A stretch of DNA of 64,000 bases, taken from NCBI RefSeq assembly GCF_010093815.1, contig NW_022985554.1, positions 776,999-840,998 on the forward strand, in the 5' to 3' direction. Every line of letters starts with the position of its first letter. Position 1 is the stretch's first letter. The notes under the pieces are model-generated. The model made no database searches. It was given only the letters and a program-made list of their open reading frames with translations, and was not told the DNA's origin. The position numbers were made by a program, and so were the translations under genes. Below are positions 57,361-64,000 of this stretch, in pieces. This DNA comes from Pseudovirgaria hyperparasitica. Taxonomy: Eukaryota; Ascomycota; Dothideomycetes; Acrospermales; Acrospermaceae.

Positions 57361-59406
57361 ATGAACATTACAACAGTCCTCGAGAATGGTGCGCCAAATA
57401 ATGGTTCTCATGCCGCCAATCTTGGTGCCACGAATCGTTACGCTACTCGGCACTCCACGACTACTGAGGCGGGTTTCGAGCAGCAGTATCCATCCACGAG
57501 GGATGAAATACATCACGATAGGCGATTGCCAGGCCTGACTCAACTCGACATCCCTCCCTCGTCCAGTTCCTTCAGCAGTGGCACTACTCAGCAGAACAAC
57601 GCATCTTCTGCTAACAGTGAAACTCCCAAGCATGTTCGTTTCATACACCTCCTTGATGGAGGCGAGCGCAGTCGTTTGGCTTTGTCGACCAATATCAATG
57701 CGCACGACACCACACAGTCGATCATCGATGCTGTGCGGAACTTCTTTGGTCTCTTCACCGGTCGTCTGGGTTTCGAAGATGAGTCTGGGTGTCACATCAT
57801 CCCAAGTTACAACAACTTTGGCCACGGCGGCACTATCTTTCTTCGTGGTGAGCCCGAAGAAACAAACAACGCTGCTCACCTTCAAACGGAGGCGCCGCTT
57901 CAGTCCCCAACCAAAACCTTTCCGATGCTACCACCCGCATCCAACCAACCCCTGTCTAGACCTGGGTCTCGTATATCGAGCGGTATTCAACTTGCACCCG
58001 GCTTTGAATTCACACCGCAGGTATCGCCCACCAAAAACGAATCTTTTGGTTGTAACCCACCAGGATATGTTGAGCACAGAGGCACAGACGAATGGATCAT
58101 GCGCCTTCCTGCCGGCAGCGTTGAGGATCCGAACGGTACTGGCTCGAAGATTGCAAGTGCTGATATCAGCGAGGCCAACATTGTTGACGGAGGCCGAAGG
58201 AAACGGGCAAAGTTCGATACTCAGGTAGGCGCTGACTAGCAATCAACGATCTTCTGTCTAACCGTTCCTTTATAGGACTTACCTCTTTTTCAGCCGATGC
58301 AGGTACCGTCTACTCAGTCAATGTCATCTGCGTCCCCTGTTCGGCGTCCTCCTCCACAAGCGTCGAGTGCCCATGACGGTTACGCTTTGTCCCACACTGA
58401 TACTACTCCTCAGAGAGCTATGTCGCAGAGAAGCTCTTTGCAATACAATGGGCCAAACCGCCGTCGTGGAGTGCTACCCACACCTGACCACACGACAGCA
58501 AGCGCTATGTCAGACGAGGACGTGGCCTGGCAATTAGTCAGTCTTAGTGACATTGGGCGATTGCCTGGTCAAGGGCGTACATCCACTTCCACTCTAGATG
58601 ATGCGTTCAGCGGCAAAGCAAATGCATCAGATCTAGGTGACGAGTACAGCGAAGAGGAGGAAGATGCTCCAATCGGCGCCCCGAACTTCAATATTTACCA
58701 AGACGACCAACCTCGCCACAGCGCAAAGTCACGAAGCCATTCAAGACGCGAAGCCGACGGTGAAACAAGCGGCGAAGATTGTGAGGACGGTGACGACGTC
58801 TCGTTCAAGGGTGCGAGCAGCGAGATGTCGGGAGTCGATAGGCGTAAAGGCCCAAAATCAACGTCGAAACATCCCAAAAGCAAAGCATCCAAGCCACAGC
58901 AAGGTGGAAAGGGTGTGAAGAAGGAGTATGGCTCCAAACAAGCCCCTCCTTCCCCTCGCTCTCTTTCCAATTCATCGCGCAAGCCTTCCAACGCTTCCCT
59001 GGGGTTCACTGCGCCTCTCACACCACTTGCCCCGGATGAGACTGACTTGTCCAGCAAACCTCGATGCCAGCGATGCCGCAAGAGCAAGAAGGGCTGTGAC
59101 CGACAACGTCCATGTGGACGCTGCAAAGACGCTGGGCTCGGTATCGATGACTGTGTCAGCGAGGAAGAGACCAACAATAAGAAAGGACGCTATGGACGAC
59201 ACATGGGTGTCATTATCAAGAAGGATGATGAGGAGTCCATGTCTCCGCATGCAAATGCTCATATCCAACCACAGAAACAAGCGCCATCACAGGCGCCGCA
59301 ACTGCCACCATATCCCTACGGCCAGAAACCCTCGGATGAGATGTTCAAGATGGCACAGCAAGGCTTCGCCGGGCTCTCATCCAAGGACAAGAAACGTAAG
59401 CGGTAG
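57361..59406 (+). CDS. Regulator with a C-terminal Zn2Cys6 cluster
   Basis: Two exons (57361-58224 and 58294-59406, 69-nt intron GTAGGC...TTTCAG) join to 658 residues. Near residues 545-575 is a binuclear zinc cluster, KPRCQRCRKSKKGCDRQRPC with GRCKDAGLGIDDC (C-x2-C-x6-C-x5-C-x2-C-x9-C), placed at the C-terminal end, whereas most fungal factors carry it at the N-terminus. An ordered part lies near residues 90-165 (HVRFIHLLDGGERSRLALST, IIDAVRNFFGLF, GTIFLRGEP) and may be a conserved interaction domain. The rest is Ser/Pro-rich. The very end is basic (SSKDKKRKR), a likely nuclear signal. The fungal-specific middle domain is not seen. DNA targets are unknown. Confidence 0.85.
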
Positions 59407-61189
59407 CATGTCATCTTGCTTTCTCTCCGATGACAGCTTATTTCTCTTGCTGGTCCTTCAAATCTTGTGCTATTGAGTTCAAGAATAGGGTGTCGAACGC
59501 ACGGACCAAACTGCAATGCGACGATGAACGAATCTCCTTTATCTTTGTTATCTGTATGGGACTATCGCCAAATGCGTTCTATCGCTTCAGGCGTACATGT
59601 TGGGTGAGATTTTTTTACTGTGCTCGCAATGGGAGTTACGACATGATGACTTGTGATTATCCTTTATCAGATTGAGGATGTGCTACACTGACAAACATTG
59701 ATGGAAAAGGGTTTTGGTGGAACATTTGCGACTAATATTTTCCTACTTTGATTCGTCGCCTTGCGCTGCTGCTGTTATGCGCTAGGTAACTCAACTACCT
59801 TGCACCTCTCAGCTGTCTATATTGGAGTGGTACAATCTTTCCTTTGCTTGTTAGTCTGCGCATCTGGAGATTACAACTGCAGTCCTTGGATAGGATGTAG
59901 AAGACAATGAGAAGATTTTGATACATGGTCAGTCGCTTGCATATTGGGCCCTGGTGCACGATGGAAGCGGGCAAAGGTGTATGCGCGCCCCGCCATGACC
60001 CCAGTCCTTACGCTGCATTACGATGAAACCATGTCGTAGCGACTTTCGGCGCACGTTACCTTGTAGTGTAGGCTTCCCTATGCTCACTATCTAGAAACCT
60101 CATGCGGCCACATGAAGTCTCCAGTCAACATCAAGACCACTCCCTCACAGGTTCGACCATCACTGCATTCTCATTTCAAGGGTCCTGACTCCTGGCTCTG
60201 GTCCTGACAGCGCATGGCCCCATATCGCGGGAGCTAGCGGTACCAGTAGGGATAATCCCTGTTTGTCAGCCGAAACGCCGGTGCGGGGTGAAAATGACCG
60301 CCAGCAGGATGATCTACCTGCGCTACGCTCGAAGGAGGAATGCGATGAAATTGAGGAGATAAAACCACGACAATTCCAACGAAATCACAAGGAGCAGATG
60401 GGACCACTATCTAGACCCTCATAGCAAGCTCATAGAGCTTCATACTCTCTATGTCTCCAAATTTGGTAACCCACGACCCCGGGATAATTAGTTCGGATCG
60501 TTCCCACCGCACGGGCAAGCACGTGAGTTACACCTGGATCTGCCATCCATTGTACTATGGAGCACAGGCATATAACACATGGATGTTACTATCGTGCTAT
60601 TTAGACATTAACATTCTACTATGAAACATTAAACAGTGGTTACCTCCTAGTACTATGTATATCGCAGGCTCAATCTCAATCTCTCGATAAGATAGACGGG
60701 CCGACTCCTGATCAAAATTAGCTATCGATAAAGAGGCTCAGTCGCTGAGACCCTCATCAACACACATCACGCTTCTATAATCTGCCTAATGCGATGGCAG
60801 AACTGCCTGTAGGACATGGCTACACAGCCTAATGCCAATCATCCGTCTGCTAACATGTCGTGCTCGTCTCCGTCTTTACAACACACCAACATGAGCCATC
60901 GCAAATGGTTTTCAGCCCCCGCTAGGCCGGTCGTGGCCTAGGTCCTCTCTGCCCTGGCGAGAGATTCCTTTGGTCGCGTCCAAGCAGTTTGCTCCGCCTC
61001 ACCGATTCCTTTCCAATGTAATTGTTGTTTGCCGTCCATTACTCAGCCTCATGCCGTCCCCTCCTCCTCCTTGCCATTCTTCTATGGATTTCGTCTGTCA
61101 ACATCGTTCTGTATAGTCTTACCAGCGCCGCTTTGATCTACGCTGCCATTACTATAACGCCTGCTGACGGTGCGCAATAAAACACGATC
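59407..61189. other. Intergenic region, no gene seen
   Basis: 1.8 kb between two genes on the plus strand. The last 200 bp are C/T-rich and probably the leader of the next gene. Short frames are unconvincing. Confidence 0.45.
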
Positions 61190-63270
61190 ATGGCTGGAGC
61201 AGAGCCCCCAATATCTTCAATCAAAGCCCGCATATCTGCTCTCAATCTCGAACAAGTCGGTGCTGTGCCAGGAGCACCTCCTCCATATACCTTCGACGCT
61301 GTTAATGCTCCGAGAAAAGCGCGACCTCCTCCTCCACCGCCGCCCAGCCAACGCCCTTCAGCGCATCGTAACCAGAGCACGAATAATCCTCCACTACAAA
61401 GCAATGGCTCCGCGACAGATCGAAATTATGGTAATGAACCGGCGCAGCAGATTGACACGAGTCTCGGACCCGTCAGGAATGCTCCTCCTCGACCTCCACC
61501 TCGACCTGCACTGCCTCCAAGGCCTTCACAAGATTCTGTAAAGCCGTCAACACCTGCACTGCCACCAAGGAGGCCTTCAGAGCAGAGTATTGTCAGTAAA
61601 AAAACGTCAATGGACTCAATATCATCGGCAACATCTGTGAAGACAACGGGTTCGGCCCTCTCGTCCCGCACAAGTTTCAGTAACACGAGTGGCGCTGCAG
61701 GAAGGGATGAAGTGTACAAGGTCAAAGCGCCGGCCTTTGACCCTTCAAAGTTGCCTGCACTACCACCCAAGAGAGAAAAGACAAACGAAAGTCTAAGGAA
61801 TGGGAGACCAGCTCTGCGATCTGGCAGGCCCACGTCTGCGGCCCCTATGGTGAATAGGATTATTTCTCCACCACCCGTAGCACCAGATAGATCAGTGAAG
61901 GCTCCTCTGCCTGAGCAAAAAATGGAGCTACCAGATTGTGAGACTCCTCCGATACTGCCTACAAGACCTGCACTTCCTACGCGACCAAATACTGCGCAGC
62001 GAGAAACACCGCAATCGACCATGCCGAAACGATCAGCTTTAACCTTTGGCATGAATCGAACGACGGAATCCGCTCCATTTATACCAGCCGGGCGTCCCAA
62101 CGATCACCAGGGCGCTACCCAAGACCACGAGCACGGAACCCCGCCTCCCGTACCAATGTCCTCACGTCCTGATCTGTCAGTAATCATGGCTTCCAAGCCC
62201 AAGCCTGGGGCCGTCCCTCAGTGTTTGAAATGCAGAGACTTTTCAGCCCCTGATAACCATTCCACACGTTTCCCTCGCCATGCCATTCCATCCACAGACA
62301 TCGCATGGCTCGCTCATCAACTCTGCTCTCCCTTCCCCTCCTGACCGACAAAGCACGTGTCATTTTCACATGGCTACACCACAATATTGCTTACGATGCC
62401 GACGCATTCTTTAACAACACTGTCAGGACTAAGACTCCCGAGGAAACCATGGCCAAAGGCGCAGCCGTATGTGCTGGCTACGCTGGCCTCTTTACTGCCA
62501 TTGCCTCCCACGCCGGCCTCGAAAGCGTCGTAATCAGTGGCTACGGCAAAGGCTACAGCCACAAGGCCCTCCAGCCCGGACAGGCGATCCCGCCATACAA
62601 GTCGAACCACGCCTGGAACGCCGTCAAGCTCGAGCATGGCGAGTGGAAGTTGCTCGACAGCACGTGGGGCGCCGGCGTACTGAGCAACAAGTTATACAAG
62701 AAGATCTTCAACGAGGACATGTTCACCATGGACAACATCGAGTTCGGCACCCGCCATTTCCCTACAGATGACTCGCAGTGGTACCGCAACGACGGCCGCA
62801 CGATGACATGGGACGAGTACATGCTCGACGATGTCGGCGAGCGCGTCAATGTGTATGGCGCAGCTACCAAGGAGCACGGCCTGGGCGCGCGCACATTCTA
62901 CCCCGAGCAGCGCAGCATCCGCGTACACTCTCCTACCGAACCGCCAGTTCTGCGCTTTCAGTTCGCGTACAAGTGCAGCCATTGGGATAACGCACGGAAC
63001 GGCGAAGGCCCGCCATACGTCATGACCTTGAAGGTGGAGGGGAGAGATGGGAGGAATGGGGACTATTTGCCGTTTGAGACGGACGGGCGGATGTGGTGGG
63101 TGGATGTCAGACGAGAGGATCTTGGGGCGCCTGGACAGACGATCTCGGTGTTTGCGGTGACGAGGCTGGATAGGAAGGATGGGAGGGGTGTGTCGGTGAA
63201 GGAGTACAAGAGTAAGAAGGGCAAGACGAGCATGAGTTTTGGGGGCGTGTGTCAGTGGAATCTGGTGTGA
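61190..63270 (+). CDS. Cyk3-like protein with transglutaminase fold, apparent frameshift
   Basis: Encodes a disordered, polyproline N-terminus (RPPPPPPPSQRP, RPPPRPALPPRP, likely SH3-binding) and a C-terminal transglutaminase-like domain resembling fungal Cyk3 proteins, which act in cytokinesis. The domain starts with CLKCRDFSAPDNHSTRFP and LAHQLCSPFPS and continues TDKARVIFTWLHHNIAYDAD. Its Cys-His-Asp triad is visible in GAAVCAGYAGLF (Cys codon 62470-62472), SNHAWNAVKL and WKLLDSTWGAG. The first part (61190-62344) and the second (open from at least 62305 to 63270) are in different frames. The break falls between PFPS and TDKAR near 62338-62346, where no intron can fit. Cyk3's N-terminal SH3 domain is not seen. 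The break may be a sequencing error or a real lesion. Confidence 0.75.
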
Positions 63271-63787
63271 GTGAACATGATGTCGCGTGCAATCTTGTCC
63301 TATTTCGAGTATATGTTGGCGTTGATTTAGATACCAGGCGGCGGGAAGGATATGAAGCATTTTCCGGGCAAGGGGGAGGGGGGGTCCCGGGTCAGGGACC
63401 TACATACTCTGTAGTTTTGGCAATTTCGGTCGTTGCAGCTTTGTACGCGAAACGATGACCACGTTTTCAGTTTCTGTGATTTGAGTCACTCCTCCTCTTC
63501 ATGGCTGACGAATCTGCTCTCTCCCATGGCGTATAACATCTAGTCACGTAACGTCTTTCCTTCTGTGACCTTTTTCCCACTCCATGGTCAGAAATAAAGG
63601 ACAAGATTGGTAAATAGAGCGGAGGAGAATTGTGGAGAGAGGAATTGTATTGGATCCTGCGCTGTGGATAAAATCTAATCGTACAGCGTGGACTATATGA
63701 ACGCCTGTGCTATGCTTTTCTTCCGTACATGATACAAACCACCTTTTACTGTACATTCCTTGCCTCATGGAGCATGATCCTCCATCA
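63271..63787. other. Intergenic region
   Basis: 517 bp between two convergent genes. It contains a G-rich run (GGGGGAGGGGGGG-like) near 63375. No gene seen. Confidence 0.45.
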
Positions 63788-64000
63788 TCACCATAACCAG
63801 CCCTTTTTCTTCTCCTCCTTCTCATCCGTCGCATTCTCCGCAAGCTTCTCCGCCGCCTTCTCCCTCTCCTTCCAGTCCTCACTCCACTCCCCCTCCTTCT
63901 TCCGCATCTTCAACCCATCAACCTCCCTCCTCACAGCCTCACTCACCCCCTTCTCCTTCCCCTCTCCACCCATCCCCCTCTCCTCAAACGCCTCCTCCAC
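63788..64000 (-). CDS. 3' end of a gene leaving the window
   Basis: Frame open to the right edge, 70 residues of C-terminus ending KKGWLW. Highly charged, Lys/Glu-rich and probably helical or coiled (SEAVRREVDGLKMRKKEGEW, REKAAEKLAENA). I recognise no family. Start and main domains lie outside the window. A shadow frame on the same strand (63544-63882) is Arg-rich and unlikely to be real. Confidence 0.5.
   Translation of the reverse strand: MEEAFEERGMGGEGKEKGVSEAVRREVDGLKMRKKEGEWSEDWKEREKAAEKLAENATDEKEEKKKGWLW

Noticed and set aside
61190-62344. Treating the polyproline part and the transglutaminase part as two separate genes
   Set aside because: The conserved domain starts in the first frame (CLKCRDFSAPD, LAHQLCSPFPS) and continues directly in the second, so they are one gene with a frame break.

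Overview
The window reads as nuclear DNA of a filamentous ascomycete (Pezizomycotina, probably Dothideomycetes; this placement is inferred from gene style and content, not tested). The signs are many short GT-AG introns of about 43-90 nt with CTAAC/CTGAC-like branch sites, secreted CAZymes (GH3, GH92), GPI-type cell-surface proteins, fungal Zn2Cys6 regulators, an Ams2/Spt21-type GATA protein and an EasF/EgtD-type methyltransferase. Most genes are split. Exon structures were worked out by hand from splice sites, and each was accepted only when the summed exon length was a whole number of codons and the joined protein matched the family.

Layout. 0.3-9 kb: a secreted GH3 beta-glucosidase (-), a small GPI-anchored surface protein (-), a trypsin-like serine protease (+) and an F-box protein (-). 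11-17 kb: an NmrA-like oxidoreductase (-), a Myb/SANT-like DNA-binding protein (+) and a Zn2Cys6 transcription factor (+). 20.6-23.5 kb: a ten-exon GH92 alpha-mannosidase (-). 23.8-32.6 kb: four genes that look like a compact small-molecule pathway: a phenol-2-monooxygenase-type FAD hydroxylase (-), an EasF/EgtD-type SAM methyltransferase (-), a DHA2-type MFS transporter (+) and a catechol-O-methyltransferase-like enzyme (+). 33-33.5 kb: a decayed protein-kinase relic.

34-64 kb is mostly housekeeping: an Spt21/Ams2-type histone-gene regulator (-), Sm D2 (+), dihydroxyacetone kinase (-), a proline-rich GPI-type wall protein (-), a serine-rich hypothetical (-), a YBP/Alf4/glomulin-family protein (-), LSm3 (-), a 306-residue hypothetical (+), a B-type mitotic cyclin (-), a regulator with a C-terminal Zn2Cys6 cluster (+), a Cyk3-like transglutaminase-fold protein with an apparent frameshift (+), and the 3' end of a gene leaving the right edge (-).

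How genes may work together. The 23.8-32.6 kb group combines ring hydroxylation, catechol O-methylation, amino N-methylation and export without a PKS, NRPS or terpene synthase in view. It is the best candidate here for an undescribed pathway. The nearby NmrA-like protein and Zn2Cys6 factor could belong to it, but that is inference. Long gene-poor stretches (17.2-20.6, 47.2-49.7, 54.0-57.4 kb) hold no gene I can recognise. The one at 47.4-48.7 kb is AT-rich and may be repeat-derived. I saw no tRNA, rRNA, CRISPR or intact mobile element.
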